Shown here: positions 37,931 through 49,427 of the stretch, piece by piece
Layout of the letters: the number at the start of each line of letters is the position of its first letter
Position numbering within the stretch: the stretch's first letter is position 1
NCBI GenBank assembly: GCA_948567375.1
Contig: OX419762.1
Span: 873,001 to 937,000, forward strand
Length of the DNA stretch: 64,000 nucleotides
Direction: 5' to 3'
From: Lunularia cruciata
Lineage: Eukaryota; Streptophyta; Marchantiopsida; Lunulariales; Lunulariaceae
Made by a program: the position numbers and the translations under genes
The notes under the pieces: model-generated
Databases searched by the model: none
Seen by the model: only the letters and a program-made list of their open reading frames with translations
What the model was told of the DNA's origin: nothing

Positions 37931-39394
37931 TCTTTCTCTTTTCTCTCAATTTTTCTCTTTCTATAACTAATAGAGTATATACATGACTACCACCACATGA
38001 GAGTAATCCACCCTGGGAAACACAGAAGGTTCAAGTTGCTCCAAGATTTATATAGTAACATCAAATCCTAAAGTGCATATTAGTCAAACCATTATGGATA
38101 GTTTATCCATAAGTTGAAAGATTATCTCCATCACTAATCTTGAGAACTAGCTGATGAAGGTGGTAGTTTCTTTGTAGCTATAGAAAATTTATTTCCAAGT
38201 ATCTATCACCAAAAGTCTTCAAAAGTGCTATTACTCCACTACACTCATGTCCTTTTGGAAATCCTTCCACTCCATAAACCTCACATAACTCCTTGGTCTC
38301 AGATCTCCTCCATCCCAATCTTGGTGAAGATGGTCCAACATGCAATCTCAAGTCAAGTTAGCCTTTCCTTTCACTCAATCTCTTGCTCTCAAATGTCAAT
38401 GGATATGAACTTGCCTTGTGTTCCTTCTCTCCACATAAAAAGCACTTAGAATCACTCTTTCTTCCAAGTAGTGTATGTTTTTGGATCCTCTCAACATTCT
38501 TTTCAATTCTATTCTAAACTCTATTTTCCTCAAAATCACCCTTACAATCACCTCAAACCCTTTGAAAACCTTGCATAGCCTTAACTTCCACTCTTGGTGA
38601 CCCTCCATGTTCCCAAGATGAGTTTAAACACTCAAACATGCTTTTGATTGCTCTCACACTCCTCATGCATGAGATCTCACTTCCAAAATTGACCCCTCCT
38701 CACAATGTCACTAAATTCTCTCAATTTCTATGTTATAGTCCTCTGAAATTTTTCACACTTGGATCATAAATCTAGGCATCTTCATCTAAAAAATTTCAGA
38801 TCTTTTCATCTAGCCATTTGGCTTAGGCTTTTCTTTTCATCACACATATTTCAAATTTGGTCTAAAAACCAACCCTCTTCACTTTAAAAACTCATCACTT
38901 CTTGTGAAAAAATGATCTCTCCCTAATTCTTAGACTGGAAGTTAGAATACTAAACACTAAATTTTCTTGGAAAGTTTCAATCATCCAATGAAAAATGAAG
39001 AAATAGCAAACTCTATACAAAATTCTAGAGAGCATGCAATTTGCGAGAATAGTTTACCCTACCACCTTCCAAACATTCTATCTCAATACTTGTAGCAATA
39101 TAATCCAAGCTAACCTTTGTGAAAATTTTAAGTCCAGATCTCAAACTTAAGATTTTGCCCAAAATCAACAAAATCCCCAAAATCTGCAATACACCTCACA
39201 CAATCTCTCCAAATCCTCTCATGTGTATAATATGTACAATATCACCTCAAAAAAATCATAATAATCTATTGGGTATAAAAATGGGTCCAAGTTCTCTAAC
39301 ATTAGTTCAACACTCTACTCCCTTAATATTCTCTTCAATTGAGCTCTCATAGCCTCCTTTTGTTTAATATAGAATTGTACATATTGAGAAACAT
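37931..39394. other. Probable LTR or leader of the foreign gag element; no gene seen
   Basis: This lies immediately upstream (minus strand) of the gag start, so it should hold that element's leader and LTR. I could not define TG/CA ends or a primer site. It contains no coding motif. Confidence 0.3.
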
Positions 39395-39510
39395 GCCAAC
39401 TCACTTTTTGGTTTTATTAAGGAGGCCTTTCTAGAAAACAAGATAATGTACATAAAACATTATCTTGTTTCTAGAAAGGCCTTGTTAATAGAACCAAAAA
39501 GTGAGCTGGC
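39395..39510. repeat. Long foldback (inverted repeat)
   Basis: Arms of about 54 bases (39,395-39,449 and 39,457-39,510) are inverted repeats with only about four or five mismatches and one indel. They flank a loop of about 7 bases (acataaa). Central palindromic strings include ctagaaa/tttctag and gataatgt/acattatc. It could be a small foldback transposon or produce hairpin RNA. Confidence 0.85.
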
Positions 39511-40116
39511 CTGTCTCTCACTCAAGATGAACCTCTGATGGTTATTATGGTTGTGCACCATGGACTATGAAGGCAAGGAATCCAAACTCCATCATACTCC
39601 AATAAGGCTAACACTCCAAAACTCAAACCATTGCTCACTAGAGAACTCAATGAGAGAAAGATAGTTGCAAATAAAAGGATGATGAGTACCTTCTCACCCC
39701 TAGTTTATATACTTGTGAAATAATTATGCACCAAAGTTACTAAGTACTTGAATAACTCAAGTTACTAGGCTAAAACTCAAATAAAATCAAAAGTCTAAAA
39801 GAATACATATACTCATGGGAATAATCTCTTAAGCATGTGGTCTTATTTTGACCCAACCACTAAGTCAGATATTTCTTCATATGGACTATCCTTGGAGTAT
39901 AAAAGAATCCAAAACAAAAAGCTTGTGGGTCTATATATATTCTCAAGTCTTTTTCAAAGCTAAACACTTGGGAATAATACCAAGTCAATACAATAGAATC
40001 CAAAATAATGGTACTAATATTTTTCATTTCCTCTAAATTAAGGTCACCTCTATTTTAGCTATGACTAACTTAGCAAATCATGACTATTATAGAACCATCC
40101 TTTATCTCTATATAAA
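39511..40116. other. No recognisable feature
   Basis: AT-rich sequence between the foldback and an S1 solo LTR. I see no gene or known repeat. Confidence 0.4.
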
Positions 40117-40121
40117 TAAGA

Positions 40122-40856
40122 TGTAATACCAAGAGCTAGCCATATGATCTAGATGTGAAATTTGGTTTGGTAACATCAAGAATGATGTTATACATGATGG
40201 TCAAAATAGATAAGATATAAGTATCACCAAAAGAGTACTTCTACTAATAGGGCAGAAACCAAAATAGACTTGAGAACCTTAGAACCAATAGCTAAACATA
40301 TGATTTAAAGGTGAGAATTGGTTTGGTAACATCTGGAAGGATGTTACACATGATGGACTAAACAGATCAGAAAGAGGTATCACCAAAAGGGGACTTCTAT
40401 TAATAGAGTATGAACCAAAATATGCCTAAAATCTTTTAAGGCAATTTCGGAAGCCTAAACGGATGAATTAGGCCTCAAAAATGTGCAGATTCCCCCCCTA
40501 ATGAAGGAAAAGCTGGTCTTCCCTCCCCCCTACTTTGTCTTGTCGAGAGCTTTCCAATGGTACCTTACGTGATTCTGAGATTCCTATAGGAAGATTCTCT
40601 AAAAGATTCCCTTTGGTCAAAGCTTGTTTGACCAACCAGATAGGACCTAGACCAGACATGTCACCCATCCAAGTAAGTAATCCAAGGGTGGAGCTTGCTG
40701 ACATGTCACCTATCTGTGTCCCTAATCCTATGGTGGAGCTTCCTTGGCGGAGATCCTCTTTGTCTATATAATAAAGAGAAGGTGCTTCCTTGGGGCATTG
40801 ATTGTTTGAGTGTGCAATTTGTGTTTTCTCTCTTCTCTTGTCCTCGGAGTATTACA
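40122..40856 (+). repeat. Solo S1 LTR (c)
   Basis: It begins tgtaatacc and ends gagtattaca, with the 5-bp target duplication taaga on both sides (40,117-40,121 and 40,857-40,861). A TATA-like tctatataataaagag lies near 40,763. The first ~175 bp is duplicated internally (second copy near 40,297). It is 735 bp long. Confidence 0.9.
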
Positions 40857-41135
40857 TAAGATCTCTCAAGTACTTATAAGACCAAACTAAATATCACAAT
40901 AACACATACATGCACAAATAGGTGTTATAGGCCATGGTGAGAAAAGATTGTAGTTAAGTATAATTGAGCTAAGTGTGGAGTAATTATATCATTGGTGGTA
41001 GGATGCACATCAATCATTTTGCTGAGTTTGTCAACAAAGACTATGATGGAGTCAAACCTTGAGGTTGTCTTGGGTAATTTACAAACTAGATCCATGCTTA
41101 CTTATTCTCAATGTTGTGTAGGAATAGGGAGGTGG

Positions 41136-41336
41136 TTAAAGGAGTCCTATGGGAGCTTGATTAGAAGCTTTATTTTGTTGAAATATGAGGCAGCTTTGAA
41201 CATACTTTGTCACATTGTTGTTCATCTTGGGCCAATAGTAATAGCATTTGATTGCATTTAAGGTCTTGTCCATTCCAATGTGACCTACAATGGCAAAATC
41301 ATGACATTCAACTATGATGGTGGTTCTTATGTCCAT
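41136..41336 (-). pseudogene. Integrase zinc-binding domain remnant
   Basis: The frame contains ECHDFAIVGHIGMDKTLNAI and, about 10 residues later, YYWPKMNNNVTKYVQSCLIF. This is the HHCC domain of a Ty3/gypsy integrase (H-x4-H ... C-x2-C, with the last Cys changed to Phe). The core domain downstream is not recognisable. Confidence 0.7.
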
Positions 41337-42353
41337 GGCATCTAGAATCTATCACTTCCTATCATAAAAGGTGAGTCCTTGTGTACTAGTTATTCCTTAA
41401 GATGATTGAGCTCCTACAATATGTGGGTCAAGTTTTGTAGCAACAAGAATCCTTGGCCAGAATTTTAGGTTCATCTTGACCACAACCACCAGATTGTTTT
41501 CCATAGGCATTTGAGTAAATGCATGTGCAAGTTGCTTCTTTCCTTCCACAAATGTGATTTTCATGTTGAGCCATTATCTCCACTCTACCCATCAAATCTA
41601 TTTTCAACATAAATCTTTTTGTATCTCAAGGTAGATTGGAGGTTTGTGGTCTATCTCCACTACAAATGCCTTCTTGCTAAGATAGTGCTTCAAATGATTG
41701 GTTGTAAGGACAATGACCAACTCTCCTTGTTTGGTAGTGTGATAGTTGCATTTTCCAATTGCAACTTTCAAGAGAAATATATAACTATGTGCTATTCATT
41801 ATTCCATTTTTGTTGTAAGATTGCTCCTATTGCAATGCTAGATGCATCCATTTTCAACTTACTTGGACATTTTGGGTCATAGTATTTCAAAATTGGTGCA
41901 TTTAATAATGTATCTTTCAATTCTTGAAAGGTGAATTCTTGTGTAGTTCTCTATATCCACTTCTTTCCCTTGTCAAATAGTGCCATTAGAGGTTGTGTGA
42001 CCTTGGAGAAGTCCTTGAAAAATAAAAAATTTAACCCCATCAAATCCAAGAAACTCTTGAGTTGAGTCTAATTTTCTTGAGCACTCTCTTTTTGAATTAC
42101 CTCTATTTTATTTATTAACACTTGGATACCTTCTACACTTACTCTATACCCCAAGTAGTCTACTTCAAACTTGCCAAACTCACACTCTGAGATTTTGGCA
42201 TACAATTGATTTTATTGCAAAATCTAGAGAACTTCTTGTAGTTGCTGCTTGTGCTCCATCATCATGTTGTAGACTAAGATTTCATCTAAGAAATGATAAC
42301 AAATTTATCCAATTATGGACAAAATTTGTCATTGATCAAACTCATGAAAGTGA

Positions 42354-42590
42354 CTAGTGCGTTGTGAGGCCAAATGGTATCACCAAGTACTCAAAGTAAC
42401 CATACCTTGTTTGAAAGGTAGTTTTATGTACATCTTCCGTCGTAATCCTAATTTGGTTATAAATGCTCCACAGATCAAGTATGGTGAAGTGCTTTGCACC
42501 ATTGAGTTGATCAAATAGGTCATCTATGTAAGGTAATAGATATTTTTTCTTCACTATTTTTTTATTTAGTGTTTGATAGTCAATGCACAT
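42354..42590 (-). pseudogene. Reverse transcriptase fingers/palm remnant
   Basis: The frame starts [20 protein letters not shown] and continues with the FTILDL and VIPFGL motifs of Ty3/gypsy reverse transcriptase. The palm YxDD part downstream is decayed; a possible remnant lies near 42,290. One Asp of the active site is visible in ILDLWS. Confidence 0.75.
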
Positions 42591-43139
42591 GTGTATTGTT
42601 CCTTCTCCTTCACTAACAAGATAAGAACCCCATATAGTGATAAGTTAGGTTGGATAAACCTTTTCTGTAGCATATCCTCAATTTGAGCCTTACAAACCTC
42701 CAACTCATGAGGGTAAATTATTTAGAAAGACATCTTAAAACTAATTGACCACATCTTTCAATTTCTCAAGAATTTTTCCATTGAGTTTTGTATTATGGAC
42801 TTTTCTTATTAGACCTATGAATATCTATCTATCTTATTGATAGATGTTATCCTTATGACATGGAGAGGCAGTTCTTGCCTTTGTGATCTTTAACCCCAAG
42901 GATCTTCCATTGGCTAGTTCTCATTACTATCTCTCTCCAATTGACCATGGGGATGTAATGCTCCATCCATGGTTTGCCTAAGATTGCATCATAATGAGCT
43001 AACCCTATCATTCACCACTCAATTAGTTCTTGATAATCTCCTATAAAGAGTATTATCTTTCTAAGTAACAAGTCAACCCTCTCTATTTGACCATTAAGAA
43101 ACTCTATTTCATCATTCTCATCCTTCTTCAGTTCCATCA

Positions 43140-43265
43140 TGTAATACCAAGAGCTAGACATATGATTTAGAGGTTAAATTTGGTTTTTAAACATCTAGAA
43201 AGATGATATACATGATTGACTAAATAGATCAAATAGAGGTATCACCAAAAGAGTACTTCCAAACG
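43140..43265 (+). repeat. Truncated S1 LTR (d)
   Basis: Only the first ~125 bp of S1 is present, from tgtaataccaagagctag to caaaagagtacttcc. It follows a stretch of the decayed gypsy element that recurs at 44,390-44,470 and 44,870-44,929, where it again precedes an S1 LTR. Confidence 0.75.
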
Positions 43266-43294
43266 ACCTATAGTGACTTTGGCTCAATCCTTTG

Positions 43295-43495
43295 CTACGT
43301 TGCACCAGAGATTTTTGATTCCACCATGATAGAGAGTTTTGATTGATCTCTAATAAATCTTGTTAGTTCATATGTTTTACTCATCCTCTCCCTTTCTGAA
43401 CCTATTCCGTTCTTCTTTATTTCAACGGAGTTAAAAGTAGGTGAACCCTTCTTAAAAGTGAAGAGTGACCCTTTTGATGCCATCTTAAATGACAT
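43295..43495 (-). other. Short open frame in an unknown insertion
   Basis: This 66-residue frame has an internal start MASKGSLFTFKKG and a Ser/Lys-rich composition. It lies in a 1.1-kb segment (43,266-44,390) that interrupts the decayed gypsy element and has no recognised family. A promoter-like block lies upstream on the same strand at 44,545-44,815, but a gypsy fragment separates them. It could be a first exon carried by a mobile element, or chance. Confidence 0.2.
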
Positions 43496-44544
43496 GTCTT
43501 TGTTTATGTTTTGGATTAGAACAAACTACCATGATTTGTGCTCTACGACAAACTAATCTAAAATGTTCACAAATTTAGGTTGAAAAAGATGCAGAATACT
43601 AACGTAAAAGCACCACGTCCTCAAGTAATATAAGTCTATCATTTAGCCCTAAATAGGCAAATTTCCAAGGGCTCATATGATGCTCTTAACGTTAAATTTT
43701 GGGATGTGAATCTATGCCCATGTAGGTCTTTTAACTCCAATTTTCACAACATAGAATACTTTATATCTGTTTTGTTTCTGTATGTTTCTATCTTCACTCT
43801 ACTTTACATAGCTCTCTAGTTGTAGTTCAAGTTTGATCTTTGATCATTTCAATCCGTTTACATTCTAGTAACAAGATATACCAGAAAAATCTGTGCAGTT
43901 TTTGAGTCCACTGTCGGACCTACTCATTTGTTTTCTTTCCTTGGGCTTGATCTATTATATTATTTTATTTTGACACTTCTTCAAATCAAATACTGAAACT
44001 TTTATAATGACTCAAAGTAATTTTTATCCACTAAGTTTAACAGTTTGTATCTGTTTGAATCTAGAAAGAGTATTTAAGTTAATATGAAATACCCTCTTTG
44101 TAATTCAAATACAAAAGTTGAAAAAATGAGAATAATTTGTGCTTTTTATTGTTTCTAAGTTACACAATCTCCGTACGTATGGTAGACACATGCACAACTA
44201 ACACAGTACCAAGTGGTGCTTTTCTTCGGTCCTTAGAGCATTTGTAGAAATCCAAGAGTTTCACCTATAATTTTCTTTAGTGCTACTCATTTGACTGGAC
44301 ATCAATTAGAAAAAGGTTAATTTTCTTTCAGAAGATTTACTTTCCTCAATAGGGAATGTGGAATCTAATGACAGTAAAAGAAAATAACTTTTGGAGAGTG
44401 TTATCCTTCTAAGTAACGAGTCAACACTCTCTGTTTGACCATTAAGAAACTCTATTTCATCATTCTCATTCTAAAAGACCAAATCCGAGGAGAGAAATAG
44501 GAGAATGGAAACTCACATTGGGACACTTGAATGAGGGAAAACTC

Positions 44545-44815
44545 CGAATGCCTAGCATGAGCTTTGGCTTTGGTATTTATGGGTAGCATACAAGGCCCTT
44601 GAGAAGCTTCTCAAGAAGCTTCCTCAAGCCGCTTTCTTAGAGTGCAAGCTAAGTTAACTAGGAAGCTTTCTCAAGAAGCTTCCTTCTAAAAGCCGCCTAC
44701 TTGGCGTGCAAGCTAAGCTAGTTGGAAGCTTCTAGAAGCTTCCTTCCAGAAGCTACTTACTTAAGGTGCAAGCTAAGCTAACCGGGAAGCTTCCCAAGAA
44801 GCTTCCTAGATACTT
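44545..44815 (-). promoter_or_regulatory. Promoter-like block with tandem heat-shock elements
   Basis: On the minus strand, a roughly 60-bp unit carrying GAAGCTTC palindromes is repeated three and a half times (agaagctt at 44,614, 44,674, 44,734 and 44,797). Around 44,727-44,745 the units form a perfect four-box heat-shock element, GAAnnTTCnnGAAnnTTC. Immediately downstream on minus is a TATA-like CCATAAATACC (about 44,570). This is the arrangement expected of a heat-inducible plant promoter or LTR. No binding data exist here; the call is from motif and order only. Confidence 0.5.
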
Positions 44816-44929
44816 CAAGAATATTCTAGGCTACTTTGTCTTATGTGCTACTTTGTAAGCCCGACTAACTTCATCGCTGAACTCCATATTGTTACACTCA
44901 TCCTTCTCCAATTCAATCATGTAATACCA

Positions 44930-45656
44930 AGAGCTAAACATACGATCTAGCAGCTAAATTTGGTTTGGTAACATCTAGAAAGATGATATACATGATTGAC
45001 TAAATAGATCAAATAGAGGTATCACCAAAAGAGTACTTCTACTAATAGTGCAGAAACAAAAACAAACTTGAAAACCTTAGAACCAGTAGCTAGACATATG
45101 ATTTAGAAGTGAAATTTCTTCTGGTAACACATGGAAAAATGTCATACATGATGGACTAAATAGATCAGAAGGAGGTATCATCAAAAAGTTACTTCTACTA
45201 ATAGGGAAAAAACCAAAATATGCCTAAAATCTTTAGTGTAATTTTGAGAGCCCAAACAGATGAATTGGGCCTCAAAAATGTGCAAATTACCCCCCATAAG
45301 AGAAAAACTAGCCTTCTGTCCTCCCTATTTGTCTCATCAAGAGCTTTCCAATGGTACTTCATCCATACAATTTGGAAATTCCTACAAGAAGATTCCTTAT
45401 AGATTTCCTCTGGTCAACATTAGTTTGACCAACTAGATAGGACTAGATCCAACATGTCATCCATGCATGCATCTAATCTGAGGATGGAGGTCAATGAAAT
45501 GTCACAATTCTGTATATCTAATCCAAGGGTTATGCTTCCATTGAGTTTTCTACTTTTCTATATAATAAAACCAAGGTGCTCCTTTGGGGCATTGGAGTTT
45601 GAGTGTGAAACTTATGTTTTCTCTTTTGTGTTTCTTTACTATCCTTGGATATTATA
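44930..45656 (+). repeat. S1 LTR (e)
   Basis: It begins tgtaataccaagagctaa and carries the S1 internal duplication (second unit near 45,083) and the TATA-like tctatataataaaacc near 45,556. The end reads ttggatattata instead of agtattaca. The flanks aatca and atccc are not a clean duplication. It is inserted between protease and reverse transcriptase of the decayed minus-strand gypsy element. Confidence 0.8.
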
Positions 45657-45799
45657 ATCCCCAACCTTATTGTAATAGAGTGAGACAAGAAATTCTCTAT
45701 TGCTCCAAGGTCTATCAATACTCTCACATGATTATTTTTTAGGACTCCATTTACAATAATTAGTTGTGCATTTGTCTTCCTCCATCTTTGCACACTCAT
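45657..45799 (-). pseudogene. Retropepsin-like protease remnant (minus-strand gypsy)
   Basis: The frame contains VRVLIDLGAIENFLSHSITI. This matches the LIDxGAxxxFI/LS loop of Ty3/gypsy proteases, with the usual Ser replaced by Leu. A gag zinc-knuckle-like stretch (YNCG..GHIAINC with a stop) lies upstream near 45,985. The S1 LTR (e) truncates it. Confidence 0.6.
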
Positions 45800-46223
45800 C
45801 CTCTTCTTCTCCTAGCTTTTACTCCATTGAGTCAGTAAGGCTACAAGATACATTTACTAGCAATCTTTATTTTACAATATGATTTCAACATCCTCCTCTT
45901 CAATTTATCTCTCTATGTTGTTCAAAGGTTGCATGTATGGAGGTCAAGGGCCTATAGGAAGACAAGCATAACAATTGATGGCTATGTGCCCAACTCAGCC
46001 ACAATTGTAAAAACATCATTGTTTTGCTTGAGCCCTTCTCCTCATGGGACTCCATTTCTCCTTTCTTTGACCTATTCCCATTCTCCTTAAAGTGGTCGTG
46101 CTCCTCGATCTTGGAACTAAATGTTGCCATGTAAGAATTCTATAGGAATTTTTCCACCAAAGTGTGGCATTTTAGCTTGCTAGTGTTGAGTCAAGACTTA
46201 CCCTTCACCTCCTCCAAGTGCAT

Positions 46224-47580
46224 TGTCACGCCATTTGTAGTGTTGCATCTAGATTGCTCGGACTCTAGAGTTGCAGTGATAGTAGTTAGAGTTATTTTAG
46301 TAGTTTCTCAAAGACTACATTCCAACGGTCAGATTTTGTGTTCAAGGTACTGACTTCACGGTGGAGCCCATCGTCACTTTGCACCGTTCGCACCGTCAAG
46401 TGTGCCATCAGCAAGACCGATAGGGTTTTAGATCTAGCTCAAGTCCAAGGGGTATACTTTCAAAGTGCAGCTCCAGAGCGCTCACTTCTTTGATGTTGAG
46501 CCTTTGAGTTCTTGGCTATGGTGGATAGAGGCCGGTAAGTGTCACCTGGATTCTCTTAGCTAGAGTGGGTGTGGCTTGATTGTAATTAGTGCCCAGCTGT
46601 TGGTAGTTTATAGAGTGACAGATCAAGTATTGATCCAAGTTGAGTGGATTCAAAAGTTGTAAACAATCTGATTACATCAAAGAAGTGAAATCATGGGGGA
46701 AATTAAGTGCAAGAACTTTGAGTGTTGGTGGTATCTCCAAGCTTGGTGGATCGTTGGTAGCTCGATTGAAGTTCAATTTTTCCCTAATGTGCAGAAGTTT
46801 GTTGCTTGATGGAGATTTGGCAGTAAGGCAGACGGTGTGCGGAAGTGCTGGCCAATTTTTGAGCATAAAAGGAGCAAATTTCAAGCAATGGTTGTAATTT
46901 TGAGCTTAAAAGGTGAAGGTAAGACCAATTTGTTGTGATTTGGGCTTTGAAAGTCAAATTGAAGGTGGAGTTGGGAAGCTATTCTCATGAATTTGTGATT
47001 TGGAAAAACACGTGTTTTCAATTTGGCTCGAGTGAAGAGTTAGCAAGGGATTTGGCGGTCAGCCAACTTTAGGGTTTATGTCAGATTTGCCTAGATTTGG
47101 AGGAGTTTTGCTGTTTGGCCATATTTGGAGGAGTTTCACTAGTTTGGAGGACTTTTGCAAGTTTGAAGGACTTTTGCCAAATTTTGGAAGAGGTTCGAAG
47201 TGGCAAGAAGAAAGGCCTCATTTGGCTGAATTTTGGCACTTAGAGGCTTCAAGCTGTGGGCGATGAGAGGCTACAAAGTCCTAGAAGGGCTAGCAAGCTA
47301 GCTTGCTGGCGTGAGGCTAGCTAGTTTAGAGTAGATCTTGGTCATTGGTTGACAAAATCTGCCTTTCCTGCTAGATTGTGCACAATAGGTTTTGACCTCT
47401 AGATCTCTTGTTCCTAGATTGCTGCCCTAGCTAACTGGTCCACCCTCACTTGTTGTCCCAGTGACTGTGCCATTGTTATCTAAACACTTGTAGCTTTGGC
47501 TATGAGAGGCAGTCTGATCCCATTCTTGGTGATCTTGGTAGCTTAGGACTTAGATATGAACTTCTCTTATGTCAAATGCC
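46224..47580 (+). repeat. 5' LTR or leader of copy C
   Basis: It begins TGTCACGCCATTTG and runs about 1.36 kb to ...atgcca, two bases before the primer-like site. It is homologous to 17,920-19,623 of copy A. It lacks both the R1 segment found at the 3' ends of A, B and E and the triplication seen in A. Confidence 0.6.
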
Positions 47581-47583
47581 AAA

Positions 47584-47597
47584 TGGTAGCAGAGTCA
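47584..47597 (+). promoter_or_regulatory. Primer-binding site, tRNA-Met-like
   Basis: The sequence tggtagcagagtca is close to TGGTATCAGAGC, the initiator-tRNA-Met complement used by many plant LTR elements. It sits directly after the presumed LTR end. Confidence 0.6.
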
Positions 47598-48060
47598 GTC
47601 TCATGTTGTTTTATGAGATGGAGGGTTTTTGTCTAGATTTCTTGTGAATGGACCCCCTCTATTCTTTGCTTCTTGTTTGTGCACCACATTTGTGTGAGGT
47701 GCCTTGACTTTTGAGAGTTGGTGCTTTGGTGTGTTCTCGGTAGTGAGGCTGGGATGATAACCAGTCAGACTATCTTTGTTTCTCTCCAATGAGGCAGGAA
47801 GTGATGACCTATAGACCATGAGAGTGCATGTTGTGATGGTAGGTTATAGGTTGCCCTTTCCCCTAGTGTAGTTATCTTGGTTAGAGTTACATTAGTGGGT
47901 GGTGCTTAGTTGGTATCGGCACTTGGTGGTGTTTGCACTTGGTGGGGTACTTGAGGTTGTAGTTTGTGGTTCCGGTTTGCTGTTGCAGTTTGCGGTTGCG
48001 GTTACTTTGTCACGATGGAGTTCTTCGGGGATTCCAAAGGAGATAGCCCTGTAGTATGCA

Positions 48061-49330
48061 ATGGGTTTACTGGGAGTGGTACTCAAGTATAAGCTTGTAT
48101 CTCAAGTCTCAATGAGGAAGGAGATTGACTCTAAGTTGGAGTTTGACATAGGAGTTGATTCAGTTGAGAGTGCACTTGGTGTGTCTGCACCATTGTTGTG
48201 GGACATGGACGAGATTAATGGGGCCTCCAAAGGTCCTAGGCGTTACTCTGGTACAGTGGGTACCATTGAGTTGGATGACTTCATCCAAGAGTTTGATAGT
48301 TGGTGTGATCTGCAACAGATGCGGAACCGGACTCTGTTTACACCCTTCATGGCATGAAAGGGGTTGTTTCAGTATCTAGAGGGTCCACGGATGGATGACT
48401 ACCATGAGTTTAGGAGAGCTCATTTGGAGGAGATCAAGTTATGGAGATAGTATTGGTCTCCAAACTATGTCTCTATCACTTCAAGTTCAGTGGCCAAGAG
48501 TAGATTGGTTGTACCTACGAGTTCTAGCGCGAGTATGTGGTGGTGGAGCTAGTGGAGGTGCACTAGTTGGAGATAGTGTTACTGCGAGTGGAGGTACTAC
48601 TACAAGAGATGATGGTACCGAGGTTTAACCCCATGGTGGGGTTCTTCTTGTGTTTGAGGCAGAACTACCAGGGAGTGTGGATTGACAAGCTGAGGAGCTT
48701 GCAAGAGTTCCAATGAAAGGCTAGAGAGAGCCTATGCAAGGCATAAACTTGCATGAGGCGGCTGATCAATTTCACTCAAAGAGTTACTAAGGCCTTTGTA
48801 GTCCAGTTTTGGTATGGAATACTGGACAAGGAGTTGCGACGTAGAGTTTGTGATGCTACATTGTTATAGGCTACTTTGCCTACTTTGGCAGTGGTCTTTG
48901 GTTTGGCTGAGTGTATTGAGCTCAACATGGTGGAGGAGAGAGTGGTGACATCTGGATTTGGTAGGGAGACCTCATCCACAATTGTTACTTCTTCTAGAGT
49001 GCAATAGAGTGCACCACGTCCAGTTGGTTTTTGAGGACAGGGTGGACAGCCTAGATCCTATGGCGCAAATGGAGGGCCTAGTGGAGTTAGACCCTTACAT
49101 TCATTTTTGGGTCAGAAATAGCTAGTGAGTAGTGGTGTTGCTTGTTGGACTTGTGGTGGACCTCACCATCAGAGAGAGTGTATTTAGGGCAGTGGACTTG
49201 ATACCTTGGATGTATCATAGCCAACACGGAGGCAGTGTGAACATTGCTACAGATTTGGTCATTGTAGTGACCAATGTTTTGACCTACACCCAAAGTTACA
49301 GAGTGGTAGGGCTACTATGGTAGGTAGTAA
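48061..49330 (+). pseudogene. MT-gypsy C gag
   Basis: The capsid-like part starts near 48,200 with segments such as TIELDDFIQEFDSWCDLQQM and, in other frames, LDKELRRRVCDATLL. Two Cys/His zinc knuckles follow: 49,143-49,181 (CWTCGGPHHQREC) and 49,236-49,277 (CEHCYRFGHCSDQC, a canonical CX2CX4HX4C). These bind RNA during packaging. A stop separates the two knuckles, and at least two frameshifts lie upstream. Confidence 0.7.
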
Positions 49331-49427
49331 AGGAGTTCCATGTCATGGAGGATGAGGTGGTAGAGGTGGTGATAGAGGATCTACACCTAGTAGGGGTGCA
49401 ATACCTGCTATTACTTTTGATACAACT

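Larger units (their letters stand above)
40900..46200 (-). mobile_element. Decayed Ty3/gypsy retrotransposon (minus strand), interrupted
   Basis: From high to low coordinates: a zinc-knuckle-like gag end (near 46,000), protease (near 45,700), reverse transcriptase (near 42,500) and integrase zinc domain (near 41,250), all on minus. S1 LTRs, an unknown segment and a heat-shock-element block interrupt it between protease and reverse transcriptase. It is a different lineage from MT-gypsy, with no methyltransferase codons between protease and reverse transcriptase in what is visible. Confidence 0.65.
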
